NCBI GenBank assembly: GCA_937927435.1
Contig: CALBDW010000066.1
Location: 1-27,922, forward strand
Direction: 5' to 3'
Source: an uncultured Bdellovibrionales bacterium
Lineage (GTDB): Bacteria > Bdellovibrionota > Bdellovibrionia > Bdellovibrionales > JAMPXM01
Length of the DNA: 27,922 nt
The translations under genes were made by a program, and so were the position numbers. This document shows positions 15,295 to 22,479 of this stretch, piece by piece; the first letter of the stretch is position 1; every line of letters begins with the position of its first letter. The notes below the pieces were generated by a model. It did no database searches, was not told the DNA's origin, and saw only the letters and a list, made by a program, of their open reading frames with translations.

Positions 15295-15675
15295 ATGAAG
15301 GTGGGTTTCACTTTCAAGCATATGGAGTCATCTGAAGCTCTTATGGAATATGCGCGCGAACGATGCGAAAAAATCGCGAAATTCGAATTGAACCCCATGG
15401 ACGTTCAATTTGTGCTTTCGATGGAAAAGCATGAGTGCATCGTCGAAGTGCATGTCGAGGAGGGGAGACGTAAGTTCAAAGCGTCGGCCAGTTCGGAAGA
15501 CTTCTACCGCTCCGTGGAGATGGTCGTGAATAAGCTCACGCGCCAAATGTCCAAAGACAAGCGTCGCTCGAAAGCGCATAAGAATCCTGAGCGAAGCCAT
15601 TATGGGCAGCTGGCTCGTCTAACTCCCGCCCTGGAAACGAACTACGATATTCGTCCCCTCCGTAAAGTGGGTTGA
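15295..15675 (+). CDS. hpf: Short-form ribosome hibernation promoting factor (HPF/RaiA family)
   Basis: This gene encodes 126 residues from ATG 15295, with AAAGGGG seven bases upstream. The fold is the single HPF/YfiA domain: a first strand (KVGFTFKHMESSEALMEYA), a helix, a strand pair (CIVEVHVEEGRRKFKASAS) and a second helix (FYRSVEMVVNKLTRQMSKDK). A short basic tail follows instead of the dimerisation domain of long-form HPF. The protein binds the 30S decoding region of idle ribosomes in stationary or starved cells. The family is encoded just after rpoN in many proteobacteria (once called sigma-54 modulation protein), and here it follows rpoN-rny. The 217-base gap upstream, with three inverted repeats, suggests its own promoter. 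Confidence 0.95.
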   Translation: MKVGFTFKHMESSEALMEYARERCEKIAKFELNPMDVQFVLSMEKHECIVEVHVEEGRRKFKASASSEDFYRSVEMVVNKLTRQMSKDKRRSKAHKNPERSHYGQLARLTPALETNYDIRPLRKVG

Positions 15676-15735
15676 TCCCCACAGGGATAGACGCGAGGCG
15701 CCTTAGTTTCGTTGAGGCGCCTCCTTCCTCGTCTT
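15675..15735 (+). terminator. Likely terminator after hpf
   Basis: A 5-bp hairpin (ATCCC/GGGAT, 15675-15688) overlaps the hpf stop. It is followed by an 8-bp GC-rich stem (GAGGCGCC at 15695-15702 with GGCGCCTC at 15716-15723, 13-base loop). A pyrimidine-rich tract (CTTCCTCGTCTTC) follows rather than a pure T-run. Position between hpf and metK supports a terminator or attenuator. Confidence 0.5.
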
Positions 15736-15840
15736 CTCCGCTAACTTCATTGACCGCGTCATCCCCGTTTGGTAGCTCTTGGCGATACGCAAAAGACTTG
15801 ACGCAAATCATTAAGCTCCTTCCGAGCAAGGATCTTGAGT

Positions 15841-17004
15841 ATGAAAAACTACCTGTTTACGAGCGAATCGGTTTCCGAAGGTCATCCGGATAAGATCGCC
15901 GACCAAATCAGCGATACCATTTTGGATGCAATCCTCGCGCAAGATCCTCGCGGTCGCGTGGCGTGTGAAACGTTGGTCACGACCGGGGTCGCTGTTGTGG
16001 CTGGCGAGGTGTCGACGACCGCGCGTATCGACATTCCGCACCTGGTGCGCGAGACCATCCGGGAAATCGGTTATGACGACAGCAGGAAGGGCTTTGACTG
16101 TAATACGTGTGCCGTGATGGTCACCATGGACCGCCAAAGCCCGGACATCGCGATGGGGGTCGACGCCGGCTCGAGTAAAGAGCAGGGTGCGGGTGACCAA
16201 GGCATCATGTTTGGCTACGCCGTTAATGAAACTCCGGAATACATGCCGCTCTCGATTTCGCTTTCGCATGCGTTGATGCGCGAACTCGCGCGCCGGCGGA
16301 AAGAGGGCGTGGAATGGTTGCGGCCTGACAGCAAGAGCCAAGTGGCGGTTGAATATGTCGATGGTCGTGTGCAACGGGTCGACGCCGTTGTTCTCTCGAC
16401 TCAGCATTCTGAGGATGTCTCGAACGATACGATCCGTGACTTCGTCATGGAAGAAATTATTAAAAAGGTCATTCCCGCCCAGTGGCTCGATTCCAAGACG
16501 AAGTACTTCATCAACCCGACCGGCCGGTTTGTCATCGGCGGTCCGATGGGCGATTGCGGGCTCACGGGCCGTAAAATCATCGTCGACACTTACGGTGGAC
16601 ACGGAGCCCATGGGGGCGGTGCCTTCTCCGGTAAAGACCCGACAAAAGTGGACCGTTCGGCCGCCTATGCCGCCCGCCATATCGCGAAAAACATCGTGGC
16701 GGCGGGGCTCGCGGAACGCTGTTTGGTGCAGGTCTCGTACGCGATCGGTGTTGCGGAGCCCGTGAGCATTATGGTGAACGACTACGGCACCGGTAAATAC
16801 GGAGGGGAAATTCTCGCGAAGGCCGTGCGCGAAATCTGGAGTTTGAAACCGGCTTCGATCATCGAACAGTTCGATCTCTTGAAGCCCAAGTACCGGAAAA
16901 CGGCGGCTTACGGTCACTTCGGCCGCGAGGAAGAAGGCTTCACTTGGGAAAAACTGGACAAGGTCGACGCGCTTAAGGACGTCGTGAAGACACTTGCGCG
17001 TTGA
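15841..17004 (+). CDS. metK: S-adenosylmethionine synthetase MetK
   Basis: This gene encodes 387 residues from ATG 15841; AAGGA eight bases upstream favours it over TTG 15835, which sits too close. It makes S-adenosylmethionine from methionine and ATP in the cytoplasm. All three family domains are present. Key segments are SEGHPDKIADQISD (ATP-binding His15), the acidic MDRQSPDIAMGVD, the signature GAGDQGIMFGYA, and the phosphate-binding GGHGAHGGGAFSGKDPTKVD. Length and motifs are complete. The 165 bases before it show no recognisable SAM riboswitch. A TTGACC at 15750 could be a -35 element but lacks a good -10 partner. A hairpin follows the gene. Confidence 0.98.
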   Translation: MKNYLFTSESVSEGHPDKIADQISDTILDAILAQDPRGRVACETLVTTGVAVVAGEVSTTARIDIPHLVRETIREIGYDDSRKGFDCNTCAVMVTMDRQSPDIAMGVDAGSSKEQGAGDQGIMFGYAVNETPEYMPLSISLSHALMRELARRRKEGVEWLRPDSKSQVAVEYVDGRVQRVDAVVLSTQHSEDVSNDTIRDFVMEEIIKKVIPAQWLDSKTKYFINPTGRFVIGGPMGDCGLTGRKIIVDTYGGHGAHGGGAFSGKDPTKVDRSAAYAARHIAKNIVAAGLAERCLVQVSYAIGVAEPVSIMVNDYGTGKYGGEILAKAVREIWSLKPASIIEQFDLLKPKYRKTAAYGHFGREEEGFTWEKLDKVDALKDVVKTLAR

Positions 17005-17022
17005 TTTTCGGCTTTTAGTTTT

Positions 17023-17056
17023 GGGGGGCTCGTTCGAAGCCCCCTTCACTTATTTC
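17023..17056. terminator. Hairpin terminator between metK and the convergent serpin gene
   Basis: GGGGGCT (17024-17030) pairs with AGCCCCC (17038-17044) around a 7-base loop CGTTCGA. TTCACTTATTT follows on the + strand, giving a moderately U-rich tail for metK. On the - strand the stem is followed by an A-rich sequence, so it suits metK better than the serpin gene. Confidence 0.7.
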
Positions 17057-18351
17057 AAACTCGGGTCATTCACGACACCCAGAAAGATAAACTCCCCTTT
17101 GTCGTCGTCGCGCAGAGCGATCATGTAAGGCCGGTCGACGACAAACGACGGGGGCATGAAAATCGCCCGTGTGACGACTTCCACCGCGGTTGCGGCGGTC
17201 GCGACGGTGCCCTTTTCGTCGATCTTCATGGAAGTGCGATGCTTCGCCTGTCCGACGTAATCGGCGCGGTCGGAGATGTCTTTGAGATCCGCGACTTGAA
17301 AGATTCGCCCGAGGGGTTGTCCGCTCGAGCTCTTCATGTTCATGAAAGCGCCCTTCAGGTCGATATTCGAGCCGAGTTCGACGATCGGGAAACGGACGGC
17401 GGCCAGTTGTGTTTCGTGAACGGTTTCTTCGACTTGGGCCCAAAACGCCGGGTTGCCGATGGTTTGCGTGGCGACGTAGTTTGCATTCACTCCTTCGGGC
17501 GGGAGGATAAAATACATCGACAGAGCCGGAGCGCCTTCAGTCCGCGCGTATTTTTTCTTTAAAACCGTGTATTCGTGACTTCCCAATTGGATAACGCCGT
17601 ATTCTTCGCGGATACCGTCCGGATTTTTCTTCGGATCCGCATCCGATTCGGCGAATTCGATATTCGCGAGGGTTTTGTGGGCGTTCGTCGTGAAGCTGCC
17701 TTGGCTTTTGCGGTAGACCTTCTGCCACGAGCCTTTGAAGTACATGGCGTTTACGAGGACCAGGAGTGAATTAATGTCGAGGCTCTCGAGGATTTTGGGA
17801 ATGTGGCCTTTGGTTTTTTCTTTAACCCACTTATTGATCGGATCGGCGCTTTTAACAGTCATGGGCTTGGCTTGAAAGAAGGCGAAGGCGTCGTCGAGGT
17901 AGGGTTTCTTTAAATCCGCGCTGCTTGTGAGAAAAAGCCCGTTGGCGACGTTGAATTCAACTTTTCCGTTGCGCTTTGATTTCGATTCGAGTCGCGCGAT
18001 CAGCTCTTGGAATTCTTTGGCAACTTCACTTCTTGGAACGCCAGGGTATCCGAGGACGTCCGCGATCAGGGTTTCCGTCTCGCCTCGCGACCCGAGAAGC
18101 AGAAGGCCCAGCGCGAGCTTGATCGATGTCGGTGAAATGAGGACGTTTTGATCAGGGTTTTTTGCAACTTCGTTGCTGAAGACGGCGTTAAAAACGTCGA
18201 AATTGAACTTTTGGCTCCTGATCCGTTCTGAAACCGACGATTGGGGCGCGGCGGAAGAATTGGCGCTTTCGTTCTTATGAGGTTTTGAATGACAGCTCAC
18301 GAGGACGAATACTCCTAGAAGGGTTGCGAGAACCTTCAGTTGCTTGTTCAT
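17050..18351 (-). CDS. Lipoprotein serpin (serine protease inhibitor), predicted P1 arginine
   Basis: This gene encodes 433 residues from ATG 18351, with AGGAG five bases upstream. A lipoprotein signal ends in Leu-Val-Ser-Cys, so Cys20 is lipidated; His at +2 suggests outer-membrane sorting. A short Ser/Asn-rich linker leads to a full-length serpin domain (about residues 45-430). Visible landmarks are the shutter segment ISPTSIKLALGLLLLGSRGET, NAMYFKGSWQ, and the C-terminal VDRPYMIALRD and FIFLGVVNDP. The hinge begins at Glu379 (EKGTVATAATA), with the small residues required for loop insertion, so it should be inhibitory. Counting 17 residues from Glu379 places P1 at Arg395 and P1' at Ala396, implying trypsin-like targets. 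The stretch after P1 is slightly longer than in some serpins, so the exact P1 is a prediction. It probably protects the cell surface from proteases. Confidence 0.94.
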   Translation of the reverse strand: MNKQLKVLATLLGVFVLVSCHSKPHKNESANSSAAPQSSVSERIRSQKFNFDVFNAVFSNEVAKNPDQNVLISPTSIKLALGLLLLGSRGETETLIADVLGYPGVPRSEVAKEFQELIARLESKSKRNGKVEFNVANGLFLTSSADLKKPYLDDAFAFFQAKPMTVKSADPINKWVKEKTKGHIPKILESLDINSLLVLVNAMYFKGSWQKVYRKSQGSFTTNAHKTLANIEFAESDADPKKNPDGIREEYGVIQLGSHEYTVLKKKYARTEGAPALSMYFILPPEGVNANYVATQTIGNPAFWAQVEETVHETQLAAVRFPIVELGSNIDLKGAFMNMKSSSGQPLGRIFQVADLKDISDRADYVGQAKHRTSMKIDEKGTVATAATAVEVVTRAIFMPPSFVVDRPYMIALRDDDKGEFIFLGVVNDPSLK

Positions 18352-18393
18352 TGCGGCTCCTCTGGTGATGACGACTCAGCTCAAGACGCTGGC

Positions 18394-18672
18394 TTAAGGG
18401 GCTCCCGATTCGGAGTCGGCTGATGTGGAATCATGCATAGGACCGTGATGCCTGTGGTGGTGTCGACGGCCCTCGCGGCTACGGCGTTCTTTTTTCTTTT
18501 TGCGGTCCTTCTTGTCTTTTTTACGTTCACCCTTCTGCTTTTTAGTGAATTTCGTTGTCTCAGTTGCGTGCGGTGGGGTGTCCGCGGTTTCCGCAGTCGC
18601 GGTTTGAAGATGGATTCCGATGCAAATCAGGCCTGCCAAGGCGGCCATGAGAACGGCTTTGAGCTGGATCAT
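18394..18672 (-). CDS. Small exported Lys/Arg/His-rich protein
   Basis: This gene encodes 92 residues. ATG 18672 is chosen because AAGGAG lies exactly seven bases upstream; an earlier ATG at 18693 includes that site and would give a poorer signal peptide. Residues 1-27 are a signal peptide with cleavage after Ala-Thr-Ala. The mature part is a highly charged, probably disordered chain: a Lys/Arg/Glu/Asp block (about 44-68), a His cluster (RRHHHRHHG, about 69-77) and a Ser/Asp-rich end. I recognise no family. Such composition could bind metal ions, polyanions or cell-wall material. The gene lies 42 bases upstream of the serpin gene on the same strand, so they may share a transcript. Clean start signals support a real gene, but low complexity lowers certainty. 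Confidence 0.65.
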   Translation of the reverse strand: MIQLKAVLMAALAGLICIGIHLQTATAETADTPPHATETTKFTKKQKGERKKDKKDRKKKKERRSREGRRHHHRHHGPMHDSTSADSESGAP

Positions 18673-18679
18673 TGCTAAA

Positions 18680-18685
18680 CTCCTT
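18680..18685 (-). promoter_or_regulatory. Ribosome binding site deciding the start of the Lys/His-rich gene
   Basis: AAGGAG reads on the - strand seven bases before ATG 18672. It fixes that codon, rather than the earlier ATG at 18693, as the start. Confidence 0.75.
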
Positions 18686-18853
18686 CGGAGCATAGAGCTC
18701 TCTCCCAGTCTTTCTTAGAAGGATGCCCTTATAAAGGTGTTATGCGTCATAGCGCTGGATTCCAGGAGGTGGAAACATATTGCAACGTATGGCAACCTAA
18801 GTTAATTGCTTTCTCAACCCAAGCCCAAACGATCGCAAAAGGCAGCGAGACGC

Positions 18854-19093
18854 ATGTCAAAGAAGCTGGCAACAACAATCTATATTACGGAGCAACAACA
18901 GGCTCTCTTGAAGGAACTCAATCGTCGCACGAAGGTGCCGATCGCTGAGTTCATTCGAGAGGGGATTGATTTGGTTCTTGAAAAACATCGGAGTCACTTG
19001 CCGGGGCAAATGGAACTTCAACCTTTGGTTTCAAGCGGTTTCGATGTTCTTTCCGGAGGCGGTAGCAGTGGCGCCGCGTCTGGAGGGCGCTGA
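18854..19093 (+). CDS. Ribbon-helix-helix (CopG-like) DNA-binding protein
   Basis: This gene encodes 79 residues from ATG 18854; a TTG at 18806 would add a basic 16-residue extension without a ribosome binding site. The N-terminal 45 residues are a ribbon-helix-helix domain: a strand (LATTIYITEQQ), helix one (ALLKELNRRTKV), the turn with PIAEF, and helix two (IREGIDLVLEKH). The C-terminus is a Gly/Ser-rich tail. Such dimers bind short repeated DNA sites and often repress their own promoter. The gene ends five bases before lepA and likely heads that operon. Short GCAA/TTGC repeats occur just upstream (18780-18811). The target genes are unknown. Confidence 0.88.
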   Translation: MSKKLATTIYITEQQQALLKELNRRTKVPIAEFIREGIDLVLEKHRSHLPGQMELQPLVSSGFDVLSGGGSSGAASGGR

Positions 19094-19098
19094 CAACT

Positions 19099-20901
19099 AT
19101 GATGGATCCTAAATTCATTCGAAACTTTTCGATCATCGCTCATATCGATCACGGTAAGTCTACCCTGGCCGACGGCTTGCTTCAGGTGACCGGCGCGCTC
19201 TCGGAGCGCGAGATGAAGGCTCAATTTTTGGACAACATGGACCTGGAGCGCGAACGGGGGATTACGATCAAGGCCCAAACCGTGCGCCTGACTTATAAGG
19301 CGGACGACGGGAACACCTATCAATTGAATCTGATCGACACCCCCGGACACGTGGACTTCAGCTACGAAGTCTCGCGGAGTCTCGCGGCCTGCGAAGGTGC
19401 GATCCTTGTCGTCGATGCCGCCCAGGGGGTGGAGGCGCAGACGCTGGCCAACGTTTATCTGGCGCTCGACAACAATCTCGAGATCATCCCGGTCTTGAAC
19501 AAGATCGATCTCCCAAGCGCCGATCCTGAAGGTGTGAAAAAGCAGATCGAAGACACGATCGGACTCGACGCCAGCGACGCGATCCTCGCGAGCGCGAAAG
19601 AGCTCATCGGTATCAAGGATATTTTGGAAGCGATCGTGAAGCGGATTCCGCCGCCCGTTGCCGACCGTGATAAGCCGCTTCGCGCGCTGATCTTCGACTC
19701 CTGGTTCGACTCGTATCAAGGCGTGATCATTCTGTGCCGGATCGTCGACGGAAAGGTGAAGAAGGGCGACAAGGTCCGCTTCATGTCCGGAAGCCAGGAA
19801 TACGAAATCTTGAAGCTTGGAACCTACCGCCCGTTCCCCACCGAATGCGAAGAGTTGGGTGCAGGTGAGGTCGGCTTCTTTATTTGTGGAATCAAGGATA
19901 TCCGTGAAGTCCGTGTCGGCGATACCGTGACGACCTCGAAGCGAGGGGCTGAAGAGCCGCTACCGGGATTCCGGCGGATAAAGCCGATGGTGTTCTCGGG
20001 CATCTTCCCGGTCGTTGCAAGCGAGTACGAGGACCTGAAAGACGCGCTCGATAAGCTGGCGCTGAACGATTCGAGTTTGAGCTACGAAGTCGAGAAATCG
20101 GCTGCGCTCGGTTTCGGTTATCGTTGCGGCTTCCTCGGGCTCCTTCACATGGAGATCGTGCAGGAACGCCTGGAACGGGAGTTTGGCTTAAATCTCATCA
20201 CGACCGCTCCAACGGTCGTTTACCGGGTCCGGACCAAGGATGGCAAAGAATTCGATTTGGATAACCCGGCGTCCATGCCGGATCCGACGAAAATTGAATG
20301 GATGGCCGAACCTTTCGTCAAAGTGACGGTGCACACCCCGTCGGAGTTTATCGGTTCCATCCTCAAGCTTTGCGAAGACCGGCGTGGTGTCCAACTCAAG
20401 ATCGACTACGTCACCGAAAAGAAGGTGATCATCGAATACAAATTGCCGATGAACGAGATCGTCATGGATTTCTACGACAAGCTGAAATCCGTGACGAAGG
20501 GCTACGCTTCGATGGAGTACGAGTTCCTCGATTTCGAGGAGTCGGATCTTGTCAAGCTCGATATTCTTTTGAACGGCGATCCGGTCGACGCGCTCAGTTT
20601 GATCGTGCATCGTTCGAAGGCGCAGTCGCGGGGCCGTCAACTCGTCGAGAAAATGAGGGAACTGATCCCGCGGCAACAGTTCCAAGTTGCCATCCAGGCC
20701 GCCATTGGTTCTAAAATCGTAGCACGGGAAACGCTAAGTGCCCTCCGCAAGGACGTCACCGCGAAGTGCTACGGCGGCGACATCACGCGCAAGCGTAAGC
20801 TTCTGGAGCGGCAAAAAGAGGGCAAAAAGCGGATGAAACAGATCGGTACTGTCGAAGTTCCCCAAGAGGCCTTTCTCGCTATTCTTAAAATTGAAGATTA
20901 G
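19099..20901 (+). CDS. lepA: Elongation factor 4 (LepA), ribosome back-translocase GTPase
   Basis: This gene encodes 600 residues from ATG 19099 (or 599 from the adjacent ATG 19102), which is normal for LepA. GTPase motifs are complete: G1 AHIDHGKST (residues 14-22), G2 with RERGITIKAQTVRL, G3 DTPGHVDFSYEVSRS, G4 NKIDLP and G5 SAKE. EF-G-like domains follow, including GYRCGFLGLLHMEIVQERLE. The LepA-specific C-terminal domain ends in AKCYGGDITRKRKLLERQKE and GTVEVPQEAFLAIL. It acts on stalled or initiating ribosomes and is membrane-associated in some conditions. Coupling of lepA to lepB, as seen downstream, is a widespread bacterial arrangement. Confidence 0.98.
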   Translation: MMDPKFIRNFSIIAHIDHGKSTLADGLLQVTGALSEREMKAQFLDNMDLERERGITIKAQTVRLTYKADDGNTYQLNLIDTPGHVDFSYEVSRSLAACEGAILVVDAAQGVEAQTLANVYLALDNNLEIIPVLNKIDLPSADPEGVKKQIEDTIGLDASDAILASAKELIGIKDILEAIVKRIPPPVADRDKPLRALIFDSWFDSYQGVIILCRIVDGKVKKGDKVRFMSGSQEYEILKLGTYRPFPTECEELGAGEVGFFICGIKDIREVRVGDTVTTSKRGAEEPLPGFRRIKPMVFSGIFPVVASEYEDLKDALDKLALNDSSLSYEVEKSAALGFGYRCGFLGLLHMEIVQERLEREFGLNLITTAPTVVYRVRTKDGKEFDLDNPASMPDPTKIEWMAEPFVKVTVHTPSEFIGSILKLCEDRRGVQLKIDYVTEKKVIIEYKLPMNEIVMDFYDKLKSVTKGYASMEYEFLDFEESDLVKLDILLNGDPVDALSLIVHRSKAQSRGRQLVEKMRELIPRQQFQVAIQAAIGSKIVARETLSALRKDVTAKCYGGDITRKRKLLERQKEGKKRMKQIGTVEVPQEAFLAILKIED

Positions 20902-20913
20902 CGGCCAAGATAC

Positions 20914-20918
20914 GGAGG
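20914..20918 (+). promoter_or_regulatory. Ribosome binding site of the first lepB
   Basis: GGAGG lies eight bases before GTG 20927 but only two bases before GTG 20921. It lies downstream of an in-frame TTG at 20891 that overlaps lepA. It therefore supports GTG 20927 as the start. Confidence 0.7.
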
Positions 20919-20926
20919 ATGTGATT

Positions 20927-21685
20927 GTGAACATTCGTTCTCGCCAGTTCTGGACCGAAGGATGGGGCTCGATCGCGATCGCGATCGGCGTGGCGCTCAT
21001 GATTCGCTGGGCTCTCATCGAAGCTTATGTGATCCCGTCTGGCAGCATGCTCCCCAGTCTCCTCGTTCATGATCACATTTTCGTGAACAAAATCGTTTAC
21101 GGAATCCGTTTACCATTCAGCGAGAAGTGGATCGTCCGTTTCAAGAAACCCGAGCGGGGCGAGGTCATCGTCTTCAAATACCCGAAAGACCCGTCGCAGT
21201 TTTTTATTAAGCGCATCATCGGCCTGCCCGGCGATAAGATCCTTTACGAAAACGGCAAGCTTTACATCAATGACCAGTTGGTTGAAACCGTTCCGGATCC
21301 GGACGGAAAAGATTGGGCCTACGTGCGTGACGCCGACTTTCAGCGCGAAGACTTCCAGAACCTGAATTACATGCAGGATTCAAAAAGCAACTACGAGCAT
21401 TTTCTGGAGAAGCTGGATGGGCACACTCACAGCATTCTCCTGCCCAAATACAGTTTCGACTCGAGCGAAGGTCCCTGGACGGTTCCGGACGGAATGCTCT
21501 TCGTGATGGGGGATAACCGCCAGCATTCGCACGACAGCCGCCGTTGGGGTTTTATGCCTGAGCAAAACATCCTGGGCCGTGCGATGTTCGTTTGGTTGAG
21601 CTGCGAAGAAACGCTTCCCAATCTGAGGTTTCTTTGCAACCCGCTCACAATTCGGTGGGGGCGCTTTTTCCATCAAGTGAAGTAA
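20927..21685 (+). CDS. lepB: Signal peptidase I, first of three tandem copies
   Basis: This gene encodes 252 residues from GTG 20927. One transmembrane helix (about residues 15-33) is followed by the catalytic Ser40 in YVIPSGSMLPSL and the general-base Lys95 in FIKRIIGLPGD. The C-terminal box E reads GDNRQHSHDSRRWG. The domain between these boxes contains FLEKLDGHTHSILL, as in proteobacterial LepB. The enzyme sits in the inner membrane and removes signal peptides from secreted preproteins. It shares distinctive stretches with the second copy (LLVHDHIFVNK, GIRLPFS, WLSCEETL), so those two look like a duplication. All catalytic residues are intact, so it should be active. Confidence 0.95.
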   Translation: MNIRSRQFWTEGWGSIAIAIGVALMIRWALIEAYVIPSGSMLPSLLVHDHIFVNKIVYGIRLPFSEKWIVRFKKPERGEVIVFKYPKDPSQFFIKRIIGLPGDKILYENGKLYINDQLVETVPDPDGKDWAYVRDADFQREDFQNLNYMQDSKSNYEHFLEKLDGHTHSILLPKYSFDSSEGPWTVPDGMLFVMGDNRQHSHDSRRWGFMPEQNILGRAMFVWLSCEETLPNLRFLCNPLTIRWGRFFHQVK

Positions 21686-22479
21686 TGTTCGAAAAACTTC
21701 GTGACTGTCTCCGGCCTTCAAGTTCTCGAGTGGGCTGGCGCGATAAGCGCGGCACGTGGCCGCAGGCGCTTCTCTCGCTGGCGGGTGCCGTCTTGACGAT
21801 CTTGTTTATCCGTTGGGCGTTTTTTGAGCCTTACGTGATTCCCTCCGGCAGTATGATCCCGACGCTTCTTGTTCACGACCATATTCTGGTGAACAAGTTT
21901 TCCTATGGGATTCGCCTCCCGTTTTCCTCGTCTTGGCTTATTCGGTTCGCTGACCCGCAAAGGGGAGACGTGGTCGTATTCCGGTCGGTCGAGAATGATG
22001 ATGTCTTCGTTGTGAAACGAGTTGTGGGGCTTCCGGGTGACGAAATCCAGATAGGGGATGACGGCCTCCTGATGATCAACGGTGAGCCCGTTTCGACCCG
22101 GCATTTGGGCAAAGACGAGGCGGCGCGCTGGATCGGCGACTGGACCGAGCAGATGCGCGAGGAATACCTGAGTCATTTCGAGTTTTTCGAAGAAACGCTC
22201 GATGGTCGGTCTTATGTTGTCATTCATGAGGCCGGCGCGCTGATTGATGCGGTGGAACCGTTTCGTGTGCCTGAAGGCGAACTTTTCATGATGGGAGATA
22301 ACCGGGAGAACTCTTCCGACAGCCGGGTGTGGGGAACGGTTCCGATTTCCCGCGTGCTGGGCCGGGCATTCGTCATTTGGCTCAGCTGTGAGGAGACGCT
22401 TCAAAATTTGCCTGGGGCGCGCCCGATATGCGATCCTCAAGCATTAAGGTGGAAGCGAATGGCAAGGTTGATCAAGTGA
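21685..22479 (+). CDS. lepB: Signal peptidase I, second tandem copy
   Basis: This gene encodes 264 residues from ATG 21685, whose first base is the last base of the upstream TAA stop. An in-frame ATG at 21592 lies well inside the first lepB and is unlikely. A basic N-terminal tail precedes a transmembrane helix (about residues 28-47). Catalytic Ser56 lies in YVIPSGSMIPTL and Lys111 in FVVKRVVGLPGD. Box E is GDNRENSSDSRVWG. The lid-like insert between the boxes differs from the first copy and contains FFEETLDGRSYVVIHEAG. High similarity around the active site with the first copy points to paralogy, while the insert difference could change substrate choice or timing. Confidence 0.95.
   Translation: MFEKLRDCLRPSSSRVGWRDKRGTWPQALLSLAGAVLTILFIRWAFFEPYVIPSGSMIPTLLVHDHILVNKFSYGIRLPFSSSWLIRFADPQRGDVVVFRSVENDDVFVVKRVVGLPGDEIQIGDDGLLMINGEPVSTRHLGKDEAARWIGDWTEQMREEYLSHFEFFEETLDGRSYVVIHEAGALIDAVEPFRVPEGELFMMGDNRENSSDSRVWGTVPISRVLGRAFVIWLSCEETLQNLPGARPICDPQALRWKRMARLIK

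Noticed and set aside
15676..15840. SAM riboswitch before metK
   Set aside because: The 165-base gap shows a terminator-like hairpin near hpf but no SAM riboswitch core or anti-terminator arrangement that I could recognise.
15811..17049. Long - strand open frame (about 412 codons) covering metK
   Set aside because: metK is unmistakable on the + strand. The antisense product has no recognisable domain; the open frame reflects codon bias.
18433..18678. + strand open frame opposite the Lys/His-rich gene
   Set aside because: It has a hydrophobic Phe/Leu-rich product mirroring Lys/Arg codons on the other strand, and the - strand gene has a well-placed ribosome binding site and signal peptide.
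18770..18785. Sigma-54-like -24/-12 promoter before the ribbon-helix-helix gene
   Set aside because: TGG and TTGC are present but GG and GC are separated by 9 bases instead of the required 10, and the -24 element lacks CAC.
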